Below, piece by piece: positions 1 through 11,476 of a DNA stretch of 64,000 bases. Each line of letters opens with the position of its first letter. Position 1 is the stretch's first letter. This DNA comes from Medicago truncatula (Eukaryota > Streptophyta > Magnoliopsida > Fabales > Fabaceae), in NCBI RefSeq assembly GCF_003473485.1, contig NC_053043.1, forward strand, positions 4,288,001-4,352,000, read 5' to 3'. The position numbers and the translations under genes are program-made. Under the pieces are notes generated by a model. That model was not told where the DNA came from. It worked only from the letters and a program-made list of their open reading frames with translations, and searched no databases.

Positions 1-1564
1 ATTTAAATACGCGTACATAGTTTGAACCTCTCGTGACAAAATGTAACTCCATGACTTTTACACATCCGGACTTTGGAACCCGAACACGCCCTTTCTATGG
101 TTCGAACCCCTCTTGTTGGCCACAGCCACGGACATTATAAAGGGATTCGGATTCAAAAATCCAAATATTAATAGGTATTTTTGGTTTTTAAGAGACGCAC
201 GAGATGTATGAGATAAAAGAATTTCTCCTTGACATAAACTATCTATCCAGACACATTTCTGTTATTATGCCTTGTAGTTTTGTTTCCACCAAAAAAAAAA
301 AACTGTACAAACACAAAACCAAAGTAATGTCCCTTGTTTTTTCCAATGTATCGCTAGTAAAAGTAATTATTTTGTTACTAAAAAAAAATCAAGTAATTCT
401 ACGAAAAAATTCAAAGGCAAAAGTAGTAACCTCACCGTTAGTGGAATAAAAAGCAGCCAGAAATGGCTGTAGAATGCTGCAAAAGAGAAAGGAGGGTAAA
501 GTAAATTTTAGTTGTTACAAGAGCTTATGTGCAGTGAAAAGTATGTTCAACTAAGTGATTGAATTTAAGTGGTTTATGAGCTCTAGTAAAGGCCGAAATT
601 ATTCAGGAGAACTCAAATTCGATTCTGAACAATGGATTATCATGGTCAATTTTCCTAAAAATCAGAAGGTTAACACTGTTTTTATTCACTTAAAACTAGG
701 AGTAATTGAGAACTCAATATATTTTGAAAAATTGAAAGGATATGTACTTGTTGCTGTCATACAATAGTACAGTTTGATATTTGGCACATGCCCATCATTG
801 AGTTGTGTGAATAGTGGGTTGGTCTGGTTAATGATGTAAGCTTCAGAGAGTTTCTTTGTCTTAAAATTCATTCAAAACAATTGAGTCAAAACAGATGCTC
901 ATATACACTATCCAATTTTAACAAAAAATTCTAAAAGACACTTCAATTATTATTGAACACAACCTCATAAATGTTAGGCCTCACATTTATATGGTCCCAA
1001 CCAGCTCCTAACCGAAAGTCATTCACACAATTTAAATCGTACACTATTCAGTTTACAGTTACACGATACTAGAGACAACAATAAAATGTTAGGTTACTTC
1101 ACTATTTTGGACCAGAAATACTATACTCTATTTTCATCTAAATTGCCATGTGATTGCGTCAAAAATGTCACTAGTTTAAAATTTTCAGTTATATGGACCT
1201 AAAAGTGGATACATAAACATGCACAGAACTACCATAATAGTTTTAATCAATACAATGCATCTCTGTGGAACACAAAAGAGTACACATAAATTTAATACAC
1301 AAGCACTCTGAGTAGGTCAGTACCACTTTAAAATACAAATTACAGAAATAGAATAACAATTTTTCTGTTTCCTGAAATCCGAAGTTATTAATACAATAAA
1401 AGCACATAACCAGCACACATGGTTCTCCTCTCATCAATGCTGCAATACACCCTGCAAACAAAGTGGTGATTTATATCTAAATTTAGAGTGCACTGTGAAG
1501 CAATAACAAAAATGGTGCATGACGTAGGAAGGATCAAAGATAGCTTACTTTGGTACGGTTACTC
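1..1564. other. ARF3 downstream region, no gene recognised
   Basis: The part next to the ARF3 stop (roughly 1200-1564) probably contains the ARF3 3' UTR, because the gene runs on the minus strand and ends at 1565. The rest is AT-rich and holds only short, low-complexity open frames with no recognisable domain. Bases 1-130 contain two similar phrases around 'tttgaacc' and 'ttcgaacccc', which look like repeat debris. I see no RNA gene here. Confidence 0.5.
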
Positions 1565-4500
1565 TCAACCGCCGCCAATGTGTGTGTCATCGGTTAATGA
1601 AAACCCAAAGAGTCTGCAGCCAGTTTTACAAGAAACCATATCTTGATTGTCTCTCATCGCTAACACTGAATCACGAGACCTTGAACCATCCAACAAATTA
1701 TTATTATTATGAAAATCATGCACACCAAAAGAAGTTGTGCCTTCCAGAGCTAGTCCACTAGATAAAATAGGCTTGTCAGATAGGGAAGGCGCAAACATTC
1801 CACTTTTAGCTTCAGATATGTATGAACCCTGGTTGAGATTAATATTATCATAACGAGAGTTTGAAACTGGATTAACAGCCTGCTGGAACATTAACACAGA
1901 CGACGGAGACGAAACTTGTCCAGATGTAACAGATGCATGCAAATGTGTAGCAGCGTCGTGCATCTGTGCAGGCCATCCATTTCTGGAGCCGAGCATTGGA
2001 TAACCATCATAACGTCCAATGCAACCACTTCCACGGGCCTCGTCAAACGAGGCTCGTCCGTAGGGTGGGCACAGAAGAATTTCTTGACCTTGCAAGACCT
2101 TTTGGAATCTGAAAGATTCACCAAAGCCTATGCCATTAGAGGGAAAATCAGAAGCCGCTGGGTGCATTCTGATATTTCCTGTTGCAGCAATCCCGGAACA
2201 GTTTGAACCAGGATAGCACCTCCCTAGCTCATATAACCGGGGACTCTGAGCATTAATACTGTCATAGGGAGTATTCATGCCCATAATTTCTTGACCTTGC
2301 AAGACCTTTCGGAATCTTAATGATTCCCCAAAGTCTGACGCTCCAATCCCATCTGTCAAAGAAACAAATTGTGTCAATATTGTCGCATGAGGATGAGGTA
2401 AGATGGATCATATAAATTAAATTTGAAAAAGATTTCAGGAAATTACTGGGAACTGGAAATTCTAGCTTTGCTGAAGTGAATCCAATCCTGGTCCTCTTCA
2501 AACTAGCTGCCATCAGGTTGCTGGAATTGGAAGCAGAACCAGATGGCTCGATTTCCCATGGGGAAACCCTATTATTATGCCTCGATGCTTCTATGTCATC
2601 CCACCTTACCTGTAAGGATGAGAAAGAACATATAGGTCACTAGCTATGATACTATAGATATATGTCGCTATCAGCATGTACAATAGTAGAAATTATCCTC
2701 CATAGCCATTAACTAGTTTTGAAAGACCAGTCAACTATGGCTGAAACACCTATAATGTGTGTTAGGGTTTCGATTACTTCATGTCCAAAGCCAATTTTTC
2801 TTTATTCTACTCCTAAGCAAGAACAAAAGAGTATAAACTTCGTCTGTATGTTCATATTTGTGTCGAAAGTAGCATTCATCAGTCATGTTCATGAAATTCT
2901 ACATAAAACGAAATATAAATCACCACAGTGATGGGGCAGCAGCATATTCGAGGGGAGGGGGTATATCCTTATATTTAGCTAGCTTATTTAAATTTAAATA
3001 AATATATGGAACGCATCTACGGAAGCTCTTCTATGCTTTAAGACAGAAATCTCCTAATACAATTTCATGAAGTTAAACAAATACACATTAAATATAGAAA
3101 GACCACAGCTCCATACCAATAGGCATTTCCATTTTGATCCTGGCCATCTAACAGGATCCGCATCACTTATTCCAGCAATTAATCCAGTGAACCTGCCTCA
3201 TCAGAATTACACGGATAACAGTTATAGATAGGTCATTTGTATGTAACAAGAACATTTATGACAATCAACAAACCTTCGCTCTGCAGCATCTTCAGTTTCA
3301 AAACGCATCCTGAACCTCATTCCAGCGGAATAAGAACAATCAAGGCTCTTCAAGAACTTGTTGACAGGTATGATGAATTCTGAAGAACTGACCCTAAAAA
3401 GAAAAGGTGAAACATGAAAAGACATATATTACACATCACAGTGAGCAACAATGAAAAGAAAAGGAGTATAAAGCAGTAATATTAAAATTAAAAATACCTT
3501 GGATTATAGCAAACACTAAAAGCAGATCTTTTGGATAAAGCATTCACAACATCCATGAGAGAGCCAGGATCCAGTTGCATACCAGAGAGACCTCCAAAGG
3601 AACCAGAACTTTTCAACTGCACCGCCCTTCGAATCCCTAGTCTCAGTTCTCCATCCTCGCCCCTAATAGATCAATAATAAAATCTTAGTCATGGTTAGAA
3701 ATATTAACTCATAATAATAGATAGAATTCAGGTCATGATACCTAAGAAACAACACAGCATCACCGGACACAAGCTTCTTCTTATTAACAAATGCACTCCA
3801 CCCAGTTGTGAGCAAATGCCTCCTTGGCTGCCCTGCTCCAACGAACACAGGAAATCAAACCCCTAAGCATTCAACGACTCAACTGGCAATGTACTATAAT
3901 GTAAAGTGATATAAGTGACATACCCCTGTATATATGTCGGAACCTCCACTCTGAGCCATGCAGATCCTTCGCTACAAGCTCTTGTGAAGGTCTCTGCTGG
4001 CCGTAATCCTAAAGTAATATAAAAGTGGATTCAAATTCATAAGGCTACCAAAGGAATATCTGATTATACTTCAGGAAATTTGAAACCAAGACAGAAAGCA
4101 CAATTTGAACAGGGTAAGGTGACCACGATTCAAAACATTTATAAGATTATACTCAAGTGCAACATAGCAAAAAAGGATGAATCAAATAAAAATAGTCAAT
4201 GAAAAACTAGAGCAAGGTTATTTAGACCAAAAAAAACTAATGCATCATATGTGAAAATTACCAGGGGAGGAAAGCAGTCTTCAGCAGCTCGACGAGGCAC
4301 TGAGAATCCTCCATGAGTGCTAGTGTCAGAAGCTGTGAGAGTCTTGCAGAACATATGGGGTGTTGTTGACTTCACAATAGCTTCAGTATCCTCCTCTTCT
4401 GCATCAGCATCAATTACCCCTTCACGAACATTTTGCTCCAGTTGCTATAATCAAACATCGCATTCAAGCAAAAGCAAACTTAGAATCTTTTGAAAAAGAC

Positions 4501-5477
4501 AATTCAATAATGATGCAATAAGAGAATATTTTGATGCACATATTTTTCTCCTGCAAGTAACATGCATATGGACATAGACAGAAAACGAAATCATGTATAA
4601 CTACATATATTCTTTAGACTCTACACACTGCTACTTTAAGCAAAATCCAATACAATTAGCCTGCTGCTCTAAAAAATTTACTTGACCACAAAATTCAACA
4701 TAGAAATTGAGACAATTTTCCTTTTTCACAATTTCATCCAAGCCTAAAATGAACCAAAACAAGATGATATCATTAGATAAGCCTCACCTGATTTTCAGGA
4801 ACCAACAAGACTTGGCAATACACTTCATCACTCCCTTCCTCAGCCTACACAGAAAAAGCACAAGCATTTCAAGAAAAATCCAAAATCCAAAGTTCCCTCA
4901 ATACATGTCTCTCCAAAAGAACAATAAACTAGGAAAAGGGTATTCTCTCCACCAATCAAAGCACATTATGGTTCATTCAAACAATAAAGGGGGAAAACAA
5001 AAAGTGTGACTCATAAATTGTTAAACTTGGAAAGAAATCAATAAACCCTTTTCTCATAATCAATTTTCCCAACTACAAGACTAAACAAAAGCACAAAAAC
5101 CTAAACCCCAAAAGCAAAAAAAAAAATCAAAAATTGAATCAAAGAAAATCACTTACATGAAGCTTAACATCAAGAACACGACAGAAAACATGAGGTGGAA
5201 TATTACAAGCAGAAACAGGAAAATCATGAGCTTGTTCAAAGTGTCCTTGTGGAACATAAACAACAATGCTTCCTTTCTTTGGTAAAGAGATCAAAGGACC
5301 AGCACAAGCATGCCATAGCTCCAAACAAACAGAACCTTGAGGAGGAAGAGGTGGAGGAACAACCATAGCTGCTGAAGCAGAAGTGCTTATACCAGAGTGA
5401 GAAGAAGAAGATGAAGAAGAAATAGCTGAATATGGTGTTTCATCATCCTCTGTAGTGTTGAGATCGATTAACCCCAT
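1565..5477 (-). CDS. Auxin response factor 3 (ETTIN-like), ten coding exons
   Basis: A nuclear B3-type transcription factor that binds auxin response elements and represses or patterns organ polarity, gynoecium and leaf genes. I assembled ten exons: 5477-5157, 4844-4788, 4444-4262, 4008-3924, 3832-3742, 3662-3498, 3393-3274, 3192-3117, 2609-2447 and 2352-1565. They total 2049 nt (682 residues) and keep frame at every GT-AG junction. The N-terminus has a Ser-rich stretch, then the ARF start block ([12 protein letters not shown]). The B3 domain lies near residues 158-255 ([14 protein letters not shown], then [16 protein letters not shown]). The middle ARF domain follows near 280-370 ([10 protein letters not shown], then [10 protein letters not shown] and [15 protein letters not shown]). 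The last exon carries the VLQGQEI motif twice. There is no C-terminal PB1 domain, the hallmark of ARF3/ETT as opposed to most ARFs. The ATG was chosen because it opens the conserved block. The exact 3' end is the least certain point. Confidence 0.93.
2081..2101 (-). promoter_or_regulatory. tasiR-ARF target site B (3' site) in ARF3
   Basis: The plus strand here reads like the TAS3 trans-acting siRNA itself (ttcttgaccttgcaagacc). The ARF3 mRNA therefore carries the complementary target encoding KVLQGQE. From the known family, paired tasiR-ARF sites in ARF3/ARF4 transcripts confer cleavage and downregulation on the adaxial side of lateral organs. The only difference I see from the remembered core siRNA sequence is one C for T in the middle, plus the 3' end. 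Confidence 0.9.
2288..2308 (-). promoter_or_regulatory. tasiR-ARF target site A (5' site) in ARF3
   Basis: Second copy of the same 21-nt target, identical over the full 21 bases to the one 207 bp further downstream in the transcript. It again encodes KVLQGQE. Both sites lie in the last coding exon, after the ARF middle domain, which is the standard architecture of ARF3 in seed plants. Confidence 0.9.
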
Positions 5478-6262
5478 GTGAGAAAGTTTCTTTTTTTAGC
5501 AATGTTAACAAGTGGGTATGAACTATGAAGAAGTTCTATAGTTGTTTTTGTGAAGATTATTTTTTCAAAGACTGATTTCATGACTGCATTTTTTCACAGT
5601 TTGTGAGGTTTTGTTGAGTAACTTTGGCATTGCTAAAAAGAAAGAGACTTTCTTTCTCTCTCTTCCTCCACTGAGCTATCACTCTCTCAGCTGAATTCCC
5701 TTTTGTTTCTTTTTTGGGTTTCTTTTCTTTATTACTTTTATAATTGCATATTGGATTGGTCTGACGACGATGTTGGTTCGATATATTAGAGTAAGTTTTG
5801 ATATATTGGAGTAAGTTTCTCTTAAGATCTAAGGTTAAATCCTTCTTACGTCAATTTATACGTGTTAGTTATGTCTTTGATAATGAAATATGAGATCAAT
5901 CGTTTTGATTGGTCGATCTTTAAATCAGATATCGAACGGAAGAAGAAAAAAAGGCCCAGTGAAATGGATATTTTGGGATATCATTAAACTAAACTTTCTT
6001 TGTAATTTATATAAAAATTGGATTTTTAACCTCTTTTTCTCTATTTACTATTACCCTTTTTCTTTTTTAATACTTGGGGCCCCTTTTGCAGGAACAGATG
6101 AAGCAGTGGTGCAGTTGCTGTAACAATGCTGAGACTGTTGGGTGTGATGTGTGTGGCAGAGAGAGAGGAGAGAGAAAGACAGAACAAGCTACAAGAACAA
6201 AAGACTGTAGTAGTGGTAGTGAAAGTTATATGTTGGTTAAAAACCAATAAAAAATAACACAA
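5478..6262 (-). promoter_or_regulatory. ARF3 5' UTR and proximal promoter region
   Basis: Upstream of the ARF3 ATG on the minus strand. Bases 5640-5710 are strongly pyrimidine-rich on the plus strand (GA-rich in the transcript), typical of a plant 5' UTR, and a second GA-rich block lies at 6160-6185. I could not fix a transcription start or a convincing TATA box. No other gene is apparent. Confidence 0.4.
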
Positions 6263-7089
6263 ACTGAATAAAGGGTATTTTAAGACTGTACGGTTATCCC
6301 TGTATTTCCGGGGGGATGTCTATTCTGTCCCCTTCTACTTCATCAAATCTCACACCTATCCTTCCCTTCTTAGTTGGTTTTCTTTTTCTACAAACAAATG
6401 TTTGATTTAGGTCATCATCTTCTGTTTTTACCACTATGGAGATTTTGTTTCTTTGACCATGATGATGATGATGATGACATTGATTATGTATTGGTGATGC
6501 GATTCTCCATCCATCCACTTTAGTAGTACACTTTTTTGGTACATAGGTTAAGTGTATGATTGATAGTTTTATGTTAGGTTTGTCAAAATTATGGCGATTT
6601 TGGTAGATCGTGTATTTGTAAAAATTATAGCATATTTTAATCTACGTTTGGTTTGATTTGATTTTATCGCGTCCTAATATAAAATTGTCGTGAGTTTTTG
6701 AAGTTAGAAAACGAACTTCTATATAAATCTATGTCTAGTTTTGTTTCCACAGTGGAGACTAATACAAACGTGCGTCCATCAAAAACTAAAATTCATAGCT
6801 TCTTCAAATTATATGATCTTGAATGTATATTTACGAGTGTTAACGTGAAACCAAACACAACGTAATAATAGGTTACATTCATTAGTTTTTATAGAAACTA
6901 TATGTCCAGTATGATTCTTACAAATCCAGCATGAAACCAAATATGCACACATTTGTTTAATATCTCATGTGCACTAAAATGGTAAGCAAAGTAATTAAAA
7001 CTAAATGGGAGTACGTTGCATTAAAGTTTGAAACAAATCATTTATTTATTCTTAAATAAAAATGATTTTTTATCTTTCTAAATGACGAC
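6263..7089. other. Intergenic, AT-rich
   Basis: No gene recognised. A 74-codon minus-strand frame at 6294-6518 contains a His run from a (GAT)n repeat but no domain. Bases 6540-7000 hold phrases such as 'gaaaccaaacacaacg' and 'gaaaccaaatatgcac' that look like repeat debris. Confidence 0.4.
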
Positions 7090-7135
7090 AATATTAGATC
7101 TTTATTTTTTTTGAAGGGAATATTAGATCTTTATT
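7090..7135 (-). repeat. Micro-insertion with T-run and 17-bp direct repeats
   Basis: The 17-bp sequence aatattagatctttatt occurs at 7090-7106 and again at 7119-7135. It flanks 12 inserted bases that begin with a T-run (tttttt gaaggg). On the minus strand the insert ends in an A-run abutting the repeat, as in target-primed reverse transcription. Confidence 0.7.
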
Positions 7136-7152
7136 GATCTTCCGTTTAAAAC

Positions 7153-7202
7153 ACAAATAGCATTATTTTATTTTTTTTGGTACAAGACAAATAGCATTAT
7201 TT
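7153..7202 (-). repeat. Micro-insertion with T-run and 16-bp direct repeats
   Basis: acaaatagcattattt is repeated at 7153-7168 and 7187-7202 around an 18-bp insert (tattttttttggtacaag). On the minus strand the insert reads cttgtacc followed by an A-run. Confidence 0.7.
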
Positions 7203-7260
7203 AAGTCTTCTTTTAAAATATAGTTTGTCATATACGTAGTATTTATTATTTTAGAAATCA

Positions 7261-7304
7261 GATGACACTTTGGTTGTTACCAAAAAAAAAGATGACACTT
7301 TGGT
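7261..7304 (+). repeat. Micro-insertion with A-run and 14-bp direct repeats
   Basis: gatgacactttggt is repeated at 7261-7274 and 7291-7304 around a 16-bp insert, tgttacc followed by nine A. It lies only 8 bp upstream of the target duplication of the full LINE insertion that follows. Confidence 0.75.
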
Positions 7305-7312
7305 CTTATTTC

Positions 7313-8372
7313 AGAACTTGAACATTCGACGGGTGTTGGGAGATGGTCATGGTACTTTATTTTGGTATGATCATTGGGTCGGGGAGTCGCCTTTGCGATT
7401 CAAATATCTTAGGCTCTTTGATCTTGTTGTACATAAGGATTGGACGGTGGCGGTTATGGAGCAAGAGGGGTGGGAAGAAGGAGGAGGGGGTGGGTGTGGC
7501 GTCGACGTCTGTTAGCATGGGAGGAGGAGAGTGTGAGGGAGTGTGCATTTTTATTACATAACTTTGTTTTACAGGTTGACGTGACTGCTAAATGGAGTTG
7601 GACTCTTGACACTGTTCATGGATATTCGGTGCGAGAGGCTTATCGCTTTGTTGCTAGCCATTGCGATCACTCAGACAGGAACATCGTCCACAATGTGTGG
7701 CATAGGCACATACCGACAAAGGTGTCTCTGTTTGTGTGGCGTCTTCTTTGCAACCGACTTCCAACTCGAGGCAACTTGTTACGAAGAAATATAGTTCAGC
7801 CGAATAATTCTCTTTGTGTGATTGGGTGTGAAGTTGTGGAAACGGCAGGTCACTTGTTTTTATCATGCGAAAATTATTGTATCGTATGGTCATTGATATC
7901 GGCTTGGTTAGGCTTGTCTTTGGTACATCAAAACGATTTACAACAACACTACCATCAATTTTGTTATATGGCGGGATTTCCTCGGAGTACTCATGCTTAT
8001 TTTACAGGTATTTGGTATGCTTCTGTTTGGGTGATATGGAAAGACAGAAACAAACGTATCTTCCAAAACGAGGCATCACATTCTCTCGTTCTTATGGAGA
8101 AAATTAAATGCAACTCATTTTTTTGGATGAAAGCAAGGAACACATCTTTTAATTATTGTTTTTATGACTGGTGAAAACATCCGCTCCTTTGTATGGTAGT
8201 ACATCAGTAATTTATTTTTTTGGTTACTTGAGGATGCCTCCCTTTTTTTGGCATCCTGTAGTCTGTAAATATTTAGCAATGACTCACTTTTTGCACGTCT
8301 TGTGCAGGGTGTTTCATGTGCAGTTTTAATATATCTTATTTTAGCTTGTGCAAAAAAAAAGAACTTGAACAT
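7313..8372 (+). mobile_element. 5'-truncated LINE with 13-bp target duplication and A-tail
   Basis: A non-LTR retrotransposon copy. The target duplication agaacttgaacat is seen at 7313-7325 and 8360-8372, and the A-tail lies at 8352-8359. The body is about 1.03 kb and keeps only the 3' part of ORF2. The frame 7440-8174 encodes the zinc-binding region that follows plant LINE reverse transcriptases (WHRHIPTKVSLFVWRLL, then C-x-x-G-C and HLFLSC, then WYASVWVIWKDRN). The preceding sequence (LGDGHGTLFWYDHWVG) lies in another frame at 7310-7515, so a frameshift separates the two near 7480. The reverse transcriptase catalytic core and endonuclease are absent. The copy is dead but its borders are precise. 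Confidence 0.9.
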
Positions 8373-8907
8373 GATTTTTGCTAATATTCAATAAATGAAA
8401 GATTTTATTTATTTTTTTGACATTTTAATGGACAAGAATTGCACCAAAATCATAAATTAGAGATATACTGAGAAACTAATTAATTGTTGAAAAGGTCAAA
8501 ATCCTAAATAAATGTCAATGTTATTTATGGTTTAGAATGATAAATGATTTTTTATCCAAAAAAGAGACAAGAATCTAGTTGAAACTTTTAATTTAGTCAA
8601 AATGTCTACATTTTTTTGCTTTGTTGGTATGCCAAATTTAGGAAGTGATATCTGTATCTATTTTGATTGATAGTAGTTGACATTGGCGTATCATGCATAC
8701 TATATACTATCTTGTTTTCTGTTGATTCTCACTCACGGAGGCACCCCTATTACCCCTCATATTTAGAAGCTTTTGGTGGTTGTTAGAACATCAATAATGG
8801 AGACATCTATTTTTTAGTTTTTAAATGGATCAGACATGTACATATCATTTATTTATTATTTTTAACAGTATCTAATAAGAACTCAATCTCTTCAACCCAG
8901 CATTTTA
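8373..8907. other. Intergenic, AT-rich
   Basis: No gene. The stretch 8770-8900 contains short phrases (aacatcaataatgg and similar) reminiscent of foldback-element ends, but I could not pair them convincingly with a partner. Confidence 0.35.
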
Positions 8908-10669
8908 GACCATCCCAAATGGTTTTTTTCTTTCAACATCCACTTTTTACATTCCCAACACTCCATATCAACAATCTGCCCCACCACTTTTTATTTCTTA
9001 TTCTTATTTAATTTTTGTTTTTATAATTACATAAAATTATAATTATCGATTATAATTAAATTTCCAAACAGCTCACGCTCCAACTCTTCCAACAGCTATT
9101 TTTCGGTCATCGAGATGCTCTTCGAAACTTAACTTTACATACAGTTTCATTTTCTTCAATCTGTTTTTCTCCTGTTGCACCAAGGTGAACTCTTTAAATT
9201 GTTCAATCTCTTGCACCTTGATTTCTTTGAATTCAACCCACTCCTTTTCCACCTCCTCCAAGGTAGCGTCCTTGCTTTTCTTTTTACCTTTTTTTTTAGC
9301 TGCCTCCCTACCAATTGGAGGAACACTAGATCCTATAGAGTTTGAGCCACATGCATCACTGTCGTGAGATCTCTTAGATCCACTACTTCCTGAGCCAATA
9401 CTTCCTCCTACTTGACTAGCATAACATGGTTGATCACGGAGAGCGTGTCATTCTTCCATTAAAGTAAATTGAACATTCTTCCCACGTGCATATAACTCCT
9501 GCGCTTTTGCCAAAACATCAGCCTCCGACCAACCACTTATTTGCAAACGCTTAGCGCCATCATAAGCGCCAATCCATTTATTTAGTACTTTGCTCATATA
9601 ATTAAAACGGTTTCGGCATGCAATTACATCACGCGAAGGATCGAATGAGCAATGCTCATTACAATACTCAACAATTTTACCCCAATATGCTTCACCTGTC
9701 TGGTTTCTCCTGACAACACTGCATGTTCCATATTTTATCCACTCACTAATTAACACCAAATTTTGTTGAGTGTTTCATGTTGGTTGCTGGTTTCTCTTGC
9801 TCTTAGGAGTTGTATCCTCTGGAATTTGAGTGACTTCATTAGCTCTTGTCATTCCACCACGATTTATTTGTGTTGAATATTCAGGATATTCACCAACACT
9901 CTGAAAATTTTCATTCACCATTGGCATATAATCATTAAATGGGGGTGTTTGAGATGGATATCCCATCATAGATCTATGATATGGATTAAAGTTGTTTGGA
10001 ACAGAGGATGAGTGATTGAAATTTGATGCAAAACCAAAATTAGGCATGTTTTGAGGATGTTGGTTGGGAAATTGATTTGGATTTTGAGTATGTTGGTTGG
10101 GAAATTGATTTGGGTGTTGATAATGGTTGGGATTTTGGTAGCTAAATGGGTAATCAGAATAATTTTGGGTGTTGAATTGATTATTATTGTGAGCCATTTC
10201 ACTAAATAAAGTCTAAAACTTCAAAAGAAAAGCTAATAATAAGATTAAGAGAGTGAAAAACTTGATTTTTTTTTCTGTGTCAAAATCAAATGATCCAAGT
10301 CTCTATTTGTAGAGAAAAAAAATCACGAATTTTGGTAAAAAAAATATATATATTTTTGCAACGAAATAATTGAGTTCAAAATATTAGGATAATAAAAATC
10401 GAAGCAACTAATCGTAACATGCCAAGTGTCCCAGCATTATCCAAAACTCCTTCTCTCTCCGCGTCCACTGACGCCACACGCGCCCTGTCGGTGCGTGCAT
10501 CTCACGCGCTCGCTTTGACAAATAAAAACGTGACGCGTGGCCTGCTCGGGTCAGACTTCAACATGTTGATTTCCTTCATCACCTCTTTCCTCCTCATCAT
10601 CTTCAACAAGCTTATTCCAATGGTTCAATATATTGAAGGTTGCTTTCAATAGCCTCATTGGACAAGGTC
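8908..10669 (-). mobile_element. PIF/Harbinger-type element carrying a broken ORF1
   Basis: The left end gaccatcccaaatggt follows TTA. The right end (ccaatgag complement, ending in ggtc at 10669) is followed by TCA, so the 3-bp target duplication has one mismatch. Over both outer segments it is clearly related to the shorter element at 26923-27873. Shared blocks include 'ccgacagggcgcgtg' and a region next to 'ccccaccac' and 'tttttatttcttattctta'. It carries a decayed ORF1 (SANT/Myb-like) on the minus strand but no DDE transposase, so it is non-autonomous. Confidence 0.8.
9073..10197 (-). pseudogene. PIF/Harbinger ORF1 (SANT/Myb-like) with two in-frame stops
   Basis: One continuous reading frame starts at 10197 (MAHNNNQFNTQNYSDYPF) and runs to a stop at 9073. 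Two TGA codons interrupt it, at 9775-9777 (after NQQPT) and near 9448-9450 (after TLMEE). The N-terminal part is Asn/Gln/Pro-rich. The middle (LISEWIKYGT, then YWGKIVEYCNEH and RNRFNYMSKVLNKW) is the SANT/Myb-like domain of plant Harbinger ORF1 proteins, which partner the transposase and bind DNA. The C-terminal part is a Lys-rich linker (AAKKKGKKKSKD) followed by a Glu/Lys helix. The second stop sits where relatives have Trp, consistent with TGG to TGA. In many plant annotations these proteins are mislabelled 'glutathione S-transferase T3-like' or 'NAM-associated'. Confidence 0.82.
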
Positions 10670-11427
10670 TCATACAAAGAATGGGATCCACAAATCAACT
10701 ATCAATAACTTTATACCATCACATATCAACTTTTTACTATTAAAAAGACGTGGATCCCACTTAAAATTGGGGTCTTAAGTTAGACCCTGGATCTTATAAG
10801 ACCCTTAAAAAAAATTCACAAAAGAAATACCTATTAAATACCGAGTCTTAAATAGTTAACACTATGCTATTGCAGAGAGTCTTAATGTTGACAATTAACC
10901 AAAGTAACAAAGACAAGTGAAAAAACAATTGGGTTTTGATATGGAAAGTTGCATAATGTTTTTAAACTTATAAACGGCTAATTAGTTGCCTACTCATGTC
11001 TTGACTTTACCATTAGGGTCCTATCATCATTATTAGCTCTTTACTTAGACAAAAAGTAATGACAAAACCAGATCACTCTAGCTTATACTAACCATTTATA
11101 CAACTGGTAAATGAATGAGTAGCTTTATCTCTTTCTAGCCTTAGATCATAAATAAATAAAAAAATAAATTAAAAAAAAAAAGTGTTAATTTTTTAGGCCA
11201 CTCTTTTTGTAAATTTGGAGTTATTCGATGCTTTAAATTAATTCACAACACGTTAGTTTAATCATTGTTGTATACTCACCTTCCCTTGTGCCTCCCTAGT
11301 CCCTACTTCTAAGAAATTTATTTATTATTTCTTGTCTTATTTTATATCGACATCGTAAGAAAGATATTACTTAATCAAGCCATAATGATATGCATGAAAT
11401 CGTAAATGGTCATACGTATGACTATGA
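10670..11427. other. Intergenic, AT-rich
   Basis: No gene. Bases 10680-10870 repeat short 'ggatccac' and 'gtcttaa' phrases that look like a further degraded foldback element, whose borders I cannot set. Confidence 0.35.
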
Positions 11428-11462
11428 TTTGTCTATACTTTTTTTTAGAGGTTTTGTCTATA
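11428..11462 (-). repeat. Micro-insertion with T-run and 10-bp direct repeats
   Basis: tttgtctata at 11428-11437 and 11453-11462 flanks 15 bases beginning cttttttttagagg. It is the shortest repeat of the set and therefore the least certain member. Confidence 0.5.
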
Positions 11463-11476
11463 TATTACCAGGTGCG

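Noticed and set aside
370..405. Further possible micro-insertion (aagtaatt repeated around an A-run)
   Set aside because: The direct repeat is only 8 bp in very AT-rich sequence, too short to separate from chance. Similar weak cases at 16350 and 46900 were also left out.
555..767. Plus-strand frame of 70 codons
   Set aside because: No recognisable domain and no codon or splice evidence.
6294..6518. Minus-strand frame of 74 codons with a His run
   Set aside because: The His run comes from a (GAT)n repeat. No domain, no splice context and no similarity that I recognise.
10419..10652. Plus-strand frame of 77 codons, relatively GC-rich
   Set aside because: It lies in the terminal region of the Harbinger element, antisense to ORF1, and its composition is shared with the non-coding end of the second copy.
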